A stretch of 64,000 nucleotides of DNA. It comes from Avena insularis (taxonomy: Eukaryota > Streptophyta > Magnoliopsida > Poales > Poaceae). Within the stretch, counting starts at the first letter, position 1. Every line of letters begins with the position of its first letter. Location of the stretch: assembly GCA_023614405.1 (NCBI GenBank), contig CM042688.1:379737331-379801330 (forward strand), read 5' to 3'. The position numbers and the translations under genes were made by a program. The notes beneath the pieces were generated by a model, which was not told where the DNA came from, ran no database searches, and saw only the letters and a list, made by a program, of their open reading frames with translations. Below, in pieces: positions 47,401-62,000 of this stretch.

Positions 47401-50400
47401 TTTCCATAAAAATCATGGAACCACCAGAGTCATTTGCATGTGTGTTCTTTTCATTAACCACCACAAGTGTCATTGCATGTGTGTTCCTTTCCTAAACCAT
47501 ACGGATCCACCAGACTCATTGCATGTCTTTGCATGTGTGTTCTATTCCTAAACCACCACTAGTGTCATTTTATGTGTGTTCTTTTTATAAACCACTTGGA
47601 TCCACCAGAGTCATTACATGTGTGTTCTTTTCATAAACCACAATTATAATCATTACATGTTTGTTCTTTTCATAAACCACATGGAACCACAACTAGAGTC
47701 ATTGCATGTGCGTTCCTTTCCATAAACCACATGGATCCGCTAGAGTCATTTGCATGTGTGTTCTTTTCAATGACAGCCACCAGTGTCATTGCATGTGTGT
47801 TCCTTTCCTAAACCACATGGATCAACCAGTGTCATTGCATGTCTTTGCATGCGTGTTATTTTCCTAATCCACCACTAGTGTCATTCCATGTGCGTTATTT
47901 TACTAAACCACTTGGATCCACCAGTGTCATTGCTTGTGTGTCCTTTTCATAAACCACCACTAGACTCATCGCATATTTGTTCTTTTCCTAAACAACAACT
48001 AGACTCATTGCATGTTTGTTCTTTTCATAAACCACATGGATCCACCAGTATCATTGCATATGTGTTCCTTTCCTAAACCACCACTAGATTTATTGCATGT
48101 CTGTTCTTCCCATAAACCACATGGATCCACAAGAGTCATTTGCATGTGTGTTCTGTTCATTAACCACCAGTGGCATTGCATGTGTGTTCACTTCCTAAAC
48201 CACATGGATCCACCAGTGTCATTGCATCTCTTTGCATGTGTGTTCTTTTCCTAAGCTACCACTAGTGTCATTGCATGTGTGTTCTTTTCCTAAACCACCA
48301 CTAGTGTCATTGCATGTGTGTTCTTTTCACTAACCACTTGGATCCACCAGAGTAATTGCATGTGTGTTCTTTTCCTAAACCACCACTAGAGTCATTGCAT
48401 GTGTGTACTTTTACTAAACCACAACTAGAGTCATTTCATGTTCATTCTTTTCATAATACACATGGATCCACCAGTGTCATTGCATGTGTGTTATTTTCCT
48501 AAACCACCACTAGATTCATTGCATGTGTGTTCTTTTCATAAACCACTTGGATCCACCTGAGTCATTGCATGTGTGTTCTTTTCATAAACCACAACTATAG
48601 TCATTGCATGTTTGTTCTTTTCATAAACCACATGGAATCACAAGTAGAGTCATTGCATGTGTGTTATTTTCATAAACCACCACCAGTGTCATTGCATGTG
48701 TGTTCTTTCCATAAACCACATGGATCCACCAGAGTCATTTGCATGTGTGTTCTTTTGATTAACCACCACCAGTGTCATTGCATGTGCATTCCTTTCCTAA
48801 ACCACAACTAGAGTCATTTCATGTTTATTCTTTTCATAAATCACTTGGATCCACCAGTGTCATTGCATGTGTGTTATTTTCCTAAACCACCACTAGATTC
48901 ATTGCATGTGTGTTCTTTTCATGAATCACTTGGATCCACCAGAGTCATTGCATGTGTGGTCTTTTCATAAACCACAACTATAGTAATTGCATGTTTGTTC
49001 TTTTCATAAACCACATGGAATCACAACTAGAGTCATTGCATGTCGGTCATTTTCAAAAACCACCACCAGTGTCATTGCATGTGTGTTCTTTCCATAAACC
49101 ACAAGGATCCACCAGTGTCATTGCATGTCTTTGCATGTGTGTTCTTTTCCTAAACCACCACTAGTGTCATTATATGTGTGTTCTTTTCCTTAACCACCAG
49201 TAGTGCCACTGCATTTGTGTTCTTTTCATAAACCACTTGGATCCACTAGAGTCATTTCATGTGTGTTCTTTACATAAACCACAACTATAGTTATTGCATG
49301 TTTGTTCTTTTCATCAAACAAACGGAACCACAACTGGAGTCATTGCATGTGTGTTCTTTTCATAAACCACCACTAGTGTCATTGCATGTGTGTTCTTTCC
49401 ATAAACCACATGGATCCACCAGAGTCATTTGCATGTGTATTCTTTTCAATGACCACCAGTGTCATTGTATGTGTGTTCCTTTCCTAAACCACATGGATCC
49501 ACCAGTGCCATTGCATGTCTTTCCATGTGTGTTCTTTTCCTAAACCATCACTAGTGTCATTCCTTGTGGGTTATTTTACTAAACCACATGGATCCACCAG
49601 AGTCATTACATGTGTGTTCTTTCCATAAAAATCATGGACCCACCAGAGTCATTTGCATGTGTGTTATTTTCATTAACCACCACAAGTGTCATTGCATGTG
49701 TGTTCCTTTCCTAAACCATACGGATCCACCAGACTCATTGCATGTATTTGCATGTGTGTTCTATTCCTAAACCACCACTAGTGTCATTTTATGTGTGTTC
49801 TTTTCTAAAACCACCACTAGTGTCACTGCATGTGTGTTCTTTTTATAAACCACTTGGATCCACGAGAGTCATTGCATGTGTGTTCTTTTCGTAAACCACA
49901 ATTATAGTCATTACGTGTTTGTTCTTTTCATAAACCACCTGGAACCACAACTAGAGTCATTGCATGTGCGTTCCTTTCCTAAACCACCACTAGTGTCATT
50001 GCATGTGTTTTATTTCCATAAACCACATGGATCCACCAGAGTCATTTGTATGTGTGTTCTTTTCAATGACCACCACTAGTGCCATTGCATGTCTTTGCAT
50101 GTGTGTTCTTTTCCTAATCCATCACTAGTGTCATTCCATGTGCGTTATTTTACTAAACCACTTGGATCCACCAGTGTCATTGCATGTGTGTCCTTTTTAT
50201 AAACCACCACTATACTCATTGCATGTTTGTTCTTTTCCTAAACCATAACTAGACTCATTGCATTTTTGTTCTTTTCATAAACCACATGGATCCACCAGTA
50301 TCATTGCATATGTGTTCCTTTCCTAAACCATCACTAGATTTATTGCATTGTGTTCTTCCCATAAACCACATGGACCCACCAGAGTCATTTCCATGTGTGT

Positions 50401-53400
50401 TCTGTTTATTAACCACCACCAGTGGCACTGCATGTGTGTTCCTTTCCTAAACCACATGGATCCACTAGTGTCATTGCATCTCTTTGCATGTGTGTTCTTT
50501 TACTAAACCACATGGAACCACAACTAGAGTCATTTGCATGTGTGTTCTTTTCAATAACCACCACTAGTGTTGTTGCATGTTTGTTCTTTCCATAAACCAC
50601 ATGGGTCCACCAAAGTCATTTGCATGTGTTTTCTTTTCAATAACCACCACTAGTGTCATTGCATGTGTGTTCCCTTCCTAAACCACATGGATCCACCAGT
50701 GTCATTGCATGTCTTTGCATGTGTGTTCTTTTCCTAAACCACCACTAGTGTCATTGCATGTGTGTTATTTTACTAAACCAAATGGATCCACCAGTGTCAT
50801 TTGCATGTGTGTTCTTTTCATAAACCACCACTACTATCATTGCATGTGTGTTCCTTTCCTAAACCACATGGATCCACCAGTGTCATTGCATGTCATTGCA
50901 TGTGTGCGCTTTTCCTAAACCACCACTAGTGTCATTGCATGTGTGTTATTTTACTAAACCACATGGATCCACCAGTTTCATTAACATGTGTGTTCTTTTC
51001 ATAAACCACCACCAGTGTCACTGCATGTGTGTACTTTTCATAAACCACAACTATAGTCATTGCAAGTTTGTTCTTTTCATAAACCACTTGGATCAACCAG
51101 TGTCATTGCATGTGTGTACTTTTCATAAACCACAACCAGTGTCATTGCATGTGTGTTCCTTTTCATAAACCACTTGGATGCACCAGTGTCATTGCATGTG
51201 TGTTCTTTTCATAAACCACCAGTAGATTCATTCCATGTGTGTTCTTTCCATAAAACACATGGATCCACCAGAGTTATTTGCATGTGTGTTCTTTTCATTA
51301 ACCACCACCAGTGTCATTGCATGTGTGTTCCTTTCCTAAACCACATGGATCCACCACTGTCATTGCATGTCTTTGCATGTGTGTTATTTTCCTAAACCAC
51401 CACTAATGTCAATGCATGTGTGTTATTTAACTAAACCACATGGCTCCACCAGTGTCAATGCATGTGTGTCCTTTTTATAAACCACCACTAGAGTCATTGC
51501 ATGTCTGTTCTTTTCCTAAACCACAACTAGAGACATTGCATGTGTGTTCGTTTCCTAAACCACCACTAGTGTCATTGCATGTGTGTTATTTAACTAAACC
51601 ACATGGATCCACCAGTGCCATTTGCATGTGTGTTCTTTTCATAAACCACCACCCGTGTCATTGCATGCGTGGTTATTACCTAAACCACATGGATCCACCA
51701 GTGTCATTTGCATTTGTGTTCTTTTCAAAAACCACCACCAGTGTCATTGCATGTGTGTTCCTTTACTAAACCACATGGATCCACCAGAATCATTGCATGT
51801 CTTTACATGTGTGTTCTATTCCTAAACCGCCACTAGTGTCATTTTATGTGTGTTCTTTTCCTAAACCACCACTAGTGTCATTGCATGTGTGTTCTTTTAA
51901 TTAACCACCACCAGTGTCATTGCATGTGTGTTCCTTTCCTAAACCACATGGATCCACCAGTGTCATTGCATGTCTTTGCATGTGTGTTCTTTTCCTAAAC
52001 CACCACTAGTGTCATTATATGTGTGTTCATTTCCTAAACCACCAGTGTCCCTGCATTTGTGTTCTTTTCATAAACCACTTGGATCCACCAGACTCATTGC
52101 ATGTGTGTTCTTTACATAAACCACAATTATAGTCATTGCATGTTTGTTCTTTTCATAAACCACACGGAACCACAACTAGAGTCATTGCATGTGTGTTATT
52201 TTCATAAACCACCACTAGTGCCATTGCATGTGTGTTTTTCCATAGACCACATGGATCCACCAGAGTTATTTGCACGTGTATTATTTTCAATGACCACCAC
52301 CAGTGTCATTGCATGTGTGTTCCTTTCCTAAACCACATGCATCCACCAATGCCATTGCATGTCTTTGCATGTGTGTTCTTTTCCTAAACCATCACTAGTG
52401 TCATTCCATGTGCGCTATTTTACTAAACCACATGGATCCACCAGTGTCATTGCATGTGTGTTATTTTCCTAAACCACCACTAGTGTCATTGCATCTGTGT
52501 TCTTTCCATAAAAATCATGGATCCACCAGAGTCATTTGGATGTGTCTTCTTTTCATTAACCACCACCAGTGTCATTGCATGTGTGTTCCTTTCCTAAACC
52601 ACTTGGATCCACCAGAATCATTGCCTGTCTTTGCATGTGTGTTCTATTCCTAAACCACCTCTAGTGTCATTTTATGTGTGTTGTTTTCCTAACCCACCAC
52701 TAGTGTCACTACATGTGTGTTCTTTTTATAAACCACTTGGATCCACCAGAGTCATTGCATGTGTGTTCTTTTCATAAACCACAATTATAATCATTACATT
52801 TTTGTTCTTTTCATAAACCACATGGAACCACAACTAGAGTCATTGCATGTGCGTTCCTTTCCATAAACCACATGGATCCACCAGAGTTATTTTCATGTGT
52901 GTTCTTTTCAATGACCGCCACCAGTGTCATTGCATGTGTGTTCCTTTCCTAAGCCACATGGATCCACCAGTGTCATTGCATGTCTTTGCATGTGTGTTCT
53001 TTTCCTAATCCACCACTAGTGTCATTCCATGTGCGTTATTTTACTAAACCACTTGGATCCACCAGTGTCATTGCATGTGTGTCCTTTTCATAAGCCACCA
53101 GTAGACTCATTGCATGTTTTATCTTTTCCTAAACAACAACTAGACTCATTGCATGTTTGTTCTTTTGATAAACCACATGGATCCACTAGTATCATTGCAT
53201 TTGTGTTCCTTTCCTAAACCACCACTAGATTTATTGCATTTGTGTTCTGCCCATAAACCACATGGATCCACTAGAGTCATTTGCATGTGTGTTCTGTTCA
53301 TTAACCACCACCAGTGGCATTGCATGTGTGTTCCTTTCCTAAACCACATGGATCCACCAGTGTCATTGCATCTCTTTGCATGTGTGTTATTTTCCTAAGA

Positions 53401-56160
53401 TACCACTAGTGTCATTGCATGTGTGTTCCTTTCCTAAACAACATGGATCCACCAATGCCATTGCATGTCTTTGCATGTGTGTTCTTTTCCAAAACCATCA
53501 CTAGTGTCATTCCATGTGCGTTATTTTACTAAACCACATGGATCCACCGGTGTCATTGCATGTGTGTTATTTTCCTAAACCACCACTAGTGTCATTGCAT
53601 CTATGTTATTTCCATAAAAATCATGGATCCACCAGAGTCATTTGCATGTGTGTTCTTTTCATTAACCACCACCAGTGTCATTGCATGTGTGTTCCTTTCC
53701 TAAACCACATGGATCCACCAGAATCATTGCATGTCTTTGCATGTGTGTTCTATTCCTAAACCACCACTAGTGTCATTTTATGTGTGTTCTTTTCCTAAAC
53801 CACCACTAGTGTCATTGCATGTGTATTCTTTTTATAAACCACTTGGATCGACCAGAGTCATTGCATGTGTGTTCTTTTCATAAACCACAATTATAATCAT
53901 TACATGTTTGTTCTTTTTCACAAACCACATGGAACCACAATTAGAGTCATTGCATGTGCGTTCCTTTCCATAAACCACATAGATCCACTAGAGTCATTTG
54001 CATGTGTGTTCTGTTCAATGACCGCCACCAGTGTCATTGCATGTGTGTTTCTTTCCTAAACCACATGGATCCACCAGTGTCATTGCATGTCTTCGCATGT
54101 GTGTTCTTTTCCAAATCCACCACTAGTGTCATTCCATGTACGTTATTTTACTAAACCACTTGGATACACTAGTGTCATTGCATGTGTGTCCTTTTCATAA
54201 ACCACCACGAGACTCATTGCAAGTTTGTCCTTTTCCTAAACAACAACTAGACTCATTGCTTGTTTGTTCTTTTCATAAACAACATGGATCCACCAGTATC
54301 ATTGCATATGTTTTCCTTTCCTAAACCACCACTAGATTTATTGCATGTGTGTTCTTCCCATAAACCACATGGACCCACCAGAGTCATTTGCATGTGTGTT
54401 CTGTTCATTAACCACCACCAGTGGCATTGCATGTGTGTTCCTTTCCTAAACCACATGGATCCACCAGTGTCATTGCATCTCTTTGCATGTGTGTTCTTTT
54501 CCTAAGCTACCACTAGTGTCATTGCATGTGTGTTCTTTTCCTAAACCACCACTAGAGTCATTGCATGTGCGTACATTTACTAAACCACAACTAGAGTCAT
54601 TTCATGTTTATTCTTTTCATAAACCACATGGATCCACCAGTGTCATTGCATGTGTGTTATTTTCCTAAACCACCACTAGATTCATTGCAAGTGTGTTCTT
54701 TTCATAAACCACTTGGATCCACCAGAGTCATTGCATGTGTGTTCTTTTCATAAACCACAACTATAGTCATTGCATGTTTGTTCTTTTCATAAACCACATG
54801 GAATCACAAGTAGAGTCATTGCATGTGTGTTATTTTCATAAACCACCACCAGTGTCATTGCATGTGTGTTCTTTCCATAAACCACATGGATTCACCAGAG
54901 TCATTTGCATGTGTGTTCTTTTGATTAACCACCACCAGTGTCATTGCATGTGTGTTCCTTTCCTAAACCACATCGATCCACAAGTGTCAGTCCATGTCTT
55001 TGAATGTGTGTTCTTTTCCTAAACCACCACTAGTGTCATTATATATGTGTTCATTTCCTAAAACACCACCAGTGTCACTGCATTTGTGTTCTTTTCATAA
55101 ACCACACGGAACCACAACTAGAGTCATTGCATGTGTGTTATTTTCATAAACCACCACTAGTGTCATTGCATGTGTGTTTTTCCATAAACCACATGGATCC
55201 ACCAGAGTTATTTGCACATGTATTCTTTTCAATGACCACCACCAGTGTCATTGCATGTGTGTTCCTTTCCTAAACAACATGGATCCACCAATGCCATTGC
55301 ATGTCTTTGCATGTGTGTTCTTTTCCTAAACCATCACTAGTGTCATTCCATGTGCGTAATTTTACTAAACCACATGGATCCACCAGTGTTATTGCATGTG
55401 TGTTATTTTCCTAAACCACCACTAATGTCATTGCATCTGTGTTCTTTCCATAAAAATCATGGAACCACCAGAGTCATTTGCATGTGTGTTCTTTTCATTA
55501 ACCACCACAAGTGTCATTGCATGTGTGTTCCTTTCCTAAACAATACGGATCCACCAGACTCATTGCATGTCTTTGCATGTGTGTTCTATTCCTAAACCAC
55601 CACTAGTGTCATTTTATGTGTGTTCTTTTCCAAAACCACCACTAGTGTCACTGCATGTGTGTTCTTTTTATAAACCACTTGGATCCACCAGAGTCATTAC
55701 ATGTGTGTTCTTTTCATAAACCACAATTATAATCATTACATGTTTGTTCTTTTCATAAACCACATGGAACCACAACTAGAGTCATTGCATGTGCGTTCCT
55801 TTCCATAAACCACATGGATCCGCCAGAGTCATTTGCATGTGTGTTCTTTTCAATGACCGCCACCAGTGTCATTGCATGTGTGTTCCTTTCCTAAACCACA
55901 TGGATCAACCAGTGTCATTGCATGTCTTTGCATGCGTGTTATTTTCCTAATCCACCACTAGTGTCATTCCATGTGCGTTATTTTACTAAACCACTTGGAT
56001 CCACCAGTGTCATTGCTTGTGTGTCCTTTTCATAAACCACCACTAGACTCATTGCATGTTTGTTCTTTTCCTAAACAACAACTAGACTCATTGCATGTTT
56101 GTTCTTTTCATAAACCACATGGATCCACCAGTATCATTGCATATGTGTTCCTTTCCTAAA
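41411..56160. repeat. Mosaic long duplications (3.7, 5.7, 8.0-8.5 kb offsets)
   Basis: Matching landmarks: 41411 with 49876 (8465 bp), 42245 with 50709 (8464), 42559 with 50890 (8331), 43285 with 51153 (7868), 45282 with 48952 and 45894 with 49564 (3670), 46379 with 52101 and 46686 with 52408 (5722), 47306 with 55350 (8044). The changing offsets show later deletions or insertions inside copies. A further copy continues at 61014 (5664 bp after 55350) and 60314 (5579 after 54735). Confidence 0.75.
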
Positions 56161-58662
56161 CCACCACTAGATTTATTGCATGTCTGTTCTTCCCATAAAC
56201 CACATGGATCCACAAGAGTCATTTGCATGTGTGTTTTGTTCATTAACCACCAGTGGCATTGCATGTGTGTTCCCTTCCTAAACCACATGGATCCACCAGT
56301 GTCATTGCATCTCCTTGCATGTGTGCTCTTTTCCTAAGCTACCACTAGTGTCATTGCATGTGTGTTCTTTTCCTAAACCACCACTAGTGTCATTGCATGT
56401 GTGTTCTTTTCACTAACCACTTGGATCCACCAGAGTAATTGCATGTGTGTTCTTTTCCTAAACCACTACTAGAGTCATTGCATGTGTGTACTTTTACTAA
56501 ACCACAACTAGAGTCATTTCATGTTTATTCTTTTGATAAACCACATGGATCCACCAGTGGCATTGCATGTGTGTTATTTTCCTAAACCACCACTAGATTC
56601 ATTCCATGTGTGTTCTTTTTCATAAACCACTTGGATCCACCAGAGTCATTGCATGTGTGTTCTTTTCATAAACCACATGGAATCACAAGTAGAGTCATTG
56701 CATGTGTGTTATTTTCATAAACCACCACCAGTGTCATTGCATGTGTGTTCTTTCCATAAACCACATGGATCCACCAGAGTCATTTGCATGTGAGTTCTTT
56801 TGATTAACCACCACCAGTGTCATTGCATGTGTGTTCCTTTCCTAAATCACATGGATCCACCAGTGCCATTGCATGTCTTTCCATGTGTGTTCTTTTCCTA
56901 AACCATCACTAGTGTCATTCCTTGTGGGTTATTTTACTAAACCACATGGATCCACCAGAGTCATTACATGTGTGTTCTTTCCATAAAAATCATGGACCCA
57001 CCAGAGTCATTTGCATGTGTGTTATTTTCATTAACCACCACCAGTGTCACTGCATGTGTGTTCCTTTCCTAAACCACATGGATCCACCAGAATCATTGCA
57101 TGTCTTTACATGTGTGTTCTATTCCTAAACCACCACTAGTGTCATTTTATGTGTGTTCTTTTCCTAAACCACCACTAGTGTCATTGCATGTGTGTTCTTT
57201 TAATTAACCACCACCAGTGTCATTGCATGTGTGTTCCTTTCCTAAACCACATGGATCCACCAGTGTCATTGCATGTCTTTGCATGTGTGTTCTTTTCCTA
57301 AACCACCACTAGTGTCATTATATGTGTATTCATTTCCTAAACCACCACCAGTGTCCCTGCATTTGTGTTCTTTTCATAAACCACTTGGATCCACCAGACT
57401 CATTGCATGTGTGTTCTTTACATAAACCACAATTATAGTCATTGCATGTTTGTTCTTTTCATAAACCACACGGAACCACAACTAGAGTCATTGCATGTGT
57501 GTTATTTTCATAAACCACCACCGGTGCCATTGCATGTGTGTTTTTCCATAGACCACATGCATCCACCAGAGTTATTTGCACGTGTATTATTTTCAATGAC
57601 CACTACCAGTGTCATTGCATGTGTGTTCCTTTCCTAAACCACATGCATCCACCAATGCCATTGCATGTCTTTGCATGTGTTTTCTTTTCCTAAACCATCA
57701 CTAGTGTCATTCCATGTGCGATATTTTACTAAACCACATGGATCCACCAGTGTCATTGCATGTGTGTTATTTTCCTAAACCACCACTAGTGTCATTGCAT
57801 CTATGTTCTTTCCATAAAAATCATGGATCCACCAGAGTCATTTGCATGTGTCTTCTTTTCATTAACCACCACTAGTGTCATTGCATGTGTGTTCCTTTCC
57901 TAAACCACTTGGATCCACCAGAATCATTCCATGCCTTTGCATGTGTGTTCTGTTCCTAAACCACCACTAGTGTCATTTTATGTGTGTTGTTTTCCTAACC
58001 CACCACTAGTGTCACGACATGTGTGTTCTTTTTATAAACCACTTGGATCCACCAGAGTCATTGCATGTGTGTTCTTTTCATAAACCACAATTATAATCAT
58101 TACATTTTTGTTCTTTTCATAAACCACATGGAACCACAACTAGAGTCATTGCATGTGCGTTCCTTTCCATAAACCACATGGACCACCAGAGTCATTTGCA
58201 TGTGTGTTCTTTTCAATGACCGCCACCAGTGTCATTGCATGTGTGTTCTTTTCCTAAGCCACATGGATCCACCAGTGTCATTGCATGTCTTTGCATGTGT
58301 GTTCTTTTCCTAATCCACCACTAGTGTCATTCCATGTGCGTTATTTTACTAAACCACTTAGATCCACCAGTGTCATTGCATGTGTGTCCTTTTCATAAGC
58401 CACCACTAGACTCATTGCATGTTTGTTCTTTTCCTAAACAACAACTAGACTCATTGCATGTTTGTTCTTTTGATAAACCACATGGATCCACTAGTATCAT
58501 TGCATTTGTGTTCCTTTCCTAAACCACCACTAGATTTATTGCATGTGTGTTCTTCCCATAAACCACATGGATCCACCAGAGTCATTTGCATGTGTGTTCT
58601 GTTCATTAACCACCACTAGTGGCATTGCATGTGTGTTCCTTTCCTAAACCACATGGATCCAC

Positions 58663-59042
58663 CAGTGTCATTGCATCTCTTTGCATGTGTGTTCTTTTCC
58701 TAAGCTACCACTAGTGTCATTGCATGTGTGTTCCTTTCCTAAACCACATGGATCCACCAATGCCATTGCATGTCTTTGCATGTGTGTTCTTTTCCTAAAC
58801 CATCACTAGTGTCATTCCATGTGCGTTATTTTACTAAACCACATGGATCCACTAGTGTCATTGCATCTCTTTGCATGTGTGTTCTTTTCCTAAGCTACCA
58901 CTAGTGTCATTGCATGTGTGTTCCTTTCCTAAACCACATGGATCCACCAATGCCATTGCATGTCTTTGCATGTGTGTTCTTTTCCTAAACCATCACTAGT
59001 GTCATTCCATGTGCGTTATTTTACTAAACCACATGGATCCAC
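58663..59042. repeat. 190-bp tandem duplication within the array
   Basis: The segment with GCATCTCTTTGCATGTGTG, CTAAGCTACC and CCACCAATGCCATTGC appears twice in succession, offset by 190 bp (for example TCTCT at 58676 and 58866), and looks nearly identical. It is four to five monomers long. Confidence 0.8.
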
Positions 59043-62000
59043 CAGTGTCATTGCATGTGTGTTATTTTCCTAAACCACCACTAGTGACATTGCATCTATG
59101 TTCTTTCCATAAAAATCATGGATCCAACAGAGGCATTTGCATGTGTGGTCTTTTCATTAACCACCACCAGTGTCATTCCATGTGTGTTCCTTTCCTAAAC
59201 CACATGGATCCACCAGAATCATTGCATGTCTTTGCATGTGTGTTCTATTCCTAAACCACCACTAGTGTCATTTTATGTGTGTTGTTTTCCTAAACCACCA
59301 CTAGTGTTATTGCATGTGTGTTCTTTTTATAAACCACTTGGATCGACCAGAGTCATTGCATGTGTGTTCTTTTCATAAACCACAATTATAATCATTACAT
59401 GTTTGTTCTTTTCACAAACCACATGGAACCACAATTAGAGTCATTGCATGTGCGTTCCTTTCCATAAACCACATAGATCCACTAGAGTCATTTGCATGTG
59501 TGTTCTTTTCAATGACCGCCACCAATGTCATTGCATGTGTGTTTCTTTCCTAAACCACATGGATCCACCAGTGTCATTGCATGTCTTCGCATGTGTGTTC
59601 TTTTCCAAATCCACCACTAGTGTCATTCCATGTGTGTTATTTTACTAAACCACTTGGATACACCAGTGTCATTGCATGTGTGTCCTTTTCATAAACCACC
59701 ACGAGACTCATTGCAAGTTTGTCCTTTTCCTAAACAACAACAAGACTCATTGCTTGTTTGTTCTTTTCACAAACAACATGGATCCACCAGTATCATTGCA
59801 TATGTTTTCCTCTCCTAAACCACCACTAGATTTATTGCATGTGTGTTCTTCCCATAAACCACATGGATCCACCAGAGTCATTTGCATGTGTGTTCTGTTC
59901 ATTAACCACCACCAGTGGCATTGCATGTGTGTTCCTTTCCTAAACCACATGGATCCACCAGCGTCATTGCATCTCTTTGCACGTGTGTTCTTTTCCTAAG
60001 CTACCACTAGTGTCATTGCATGTGTGTTCTTTTCCTAAACCACCACTAGTGTCATTACATGTGTGTTCTTTTCACTAACCACTTGGATCCACCAGAGTCA
60101 TTGCATGTGTGTTCTTTTCCTAAACCAACACTAGATTCATTGCATGTGTGTACTTTTACTAAACCACAACTAGATTCATTTCATGTTTATTCTTTTCATA
60201 AACCACATGGATCCACCAGTGTCATTGCATGTGTGTTATTTTCCTAAACCACCACTAGATTCATTGCATGTGTGTTCTTTTCATAAACCACTTGGATCCA
60301 CCAGAGTCATTGCATGTGTGTTCTTTTCATAAACCACAACTATAGTCATTGCATGTTTGTTCTTTTCATAAACCACATGGAATCACAAGTAGAGTCATTG
60401 CATGTGTGTTATTTTCATAAACCACCACCAGTGTCATTGCATGTGTGTTCTTTCCATAAACCACATGGATCCACCAGAGTCATTTGCATGTCTGTTCTTT
60501 TGATTAACCACCACTAGTGTCATTGCATGTGTGTTCCTTTCCTAAACCACATGGATCCACAAGTGTCATTGCATGTCTTTGCATGTGTGTTCTTTTCCTA
60601 AACCACCACTAGTGTCATTATATGTGTATTCATTTCCTAAACCACCACCAGTGGCATTGCATTTGTGTTCTTTTCATAAACCACTTGGATCCACCAGACT
60701 CATTGCATGTGGGTTCTTTACATAAACCACAATTATAGTCATTGCATGTTTGTTCTTTTCATAAACCACACGGAACCACAACTAGAGTCATTGCATGTGT
60801 GTTATTTTCATAAACCACCACTAGTGTCATTGCATGTGTGTTTTTCCATAAACCACATGGATCCACCAGAGTTATTTGCACATGTATTCTTTTCAATGAC
60901 CACCACCAGTGTCATTGCATATGTGTTCCTTTCCAAAACAACATGGATCCACCAATGCCATTGCATGTCTTTGCATGTGTGTTCTTCTCCTAAACCATCA
61001 CTAGTGTAATTCCATGTGCGTTATTTTACTAAACCACATGGATCCACCAGTGTCATTGCATGTGTGTTATTTTCCTAAACCACGACTAATGTCATTGCAT
61101 CTGTGTTCTTTCCATAAAAATCATGGAACCACCAGAGTCATTTGCATGTGTGTTCTTTTCATTAACCACCACAAGTGTCATTGCATGTGTGTTCCTTTCC
61201 TAAACCATACGGATCGACCAGACTCATTGCATGTCTTTGCATGTGTGTTCTATTTCTCAACCACCACTAGTGTCATTTTATGTGCGTTCTTTTCCTAAAC
61301 CACCACTAGTGTCACTGCATGTGTGTTCTTTTTATAAACCACTTGGATCCACCAGAGTCATTACATGTGTGTTCTTTTCATAAACCACAATTATAATCAT
61401 TACATGTTTGTTCTTTTCATAAACCACATGGAACCACAACTAGAGTCATTGCATGTGCGTTCCTTTCCATAAACCACATGGATCCGCCAGAGTCATTTGC
61501 ATGTGTGTTCTTTTCAATAACCGCCACCAGTGTCATTGCATGTGTGTTCCTTTCCTAAACCACATGGATCAACCAGTGTCATTGCATGTCTTTGCATGCG
61601 TGTTATTTTCCTAATCCACCACTAGTGTCATTCCATGTGCGTTATTTTACTAAACCACTTGGATCCACCAGTGTCATTGCTTGTGTGTCCTTTTCATAAA
61701 CCACCACTAGACTCATTGCATGTTTGTTCTTTTCCTAAACAACAACTAGAATCATTGCATGTTTGTTCTTTTCATAAACCACATGGATCCACCAGTATCA
61801 TTGCATATGTGTTCCTTTCCTAAACCACCACTAGATTTATTGCATGTGTGTTCTTCCCATAAACCACATGGATCCACCAGAGTTATTTGCATATGTGTTC
61901 TGTTCATTAACCACTAGTGGCATTGCATGTGTGTTCCTTTCCTAAACCACATGGATCCACCAGTGTCATTGCATCTCTTTGCATGTGTGTTCTTTTCCTA

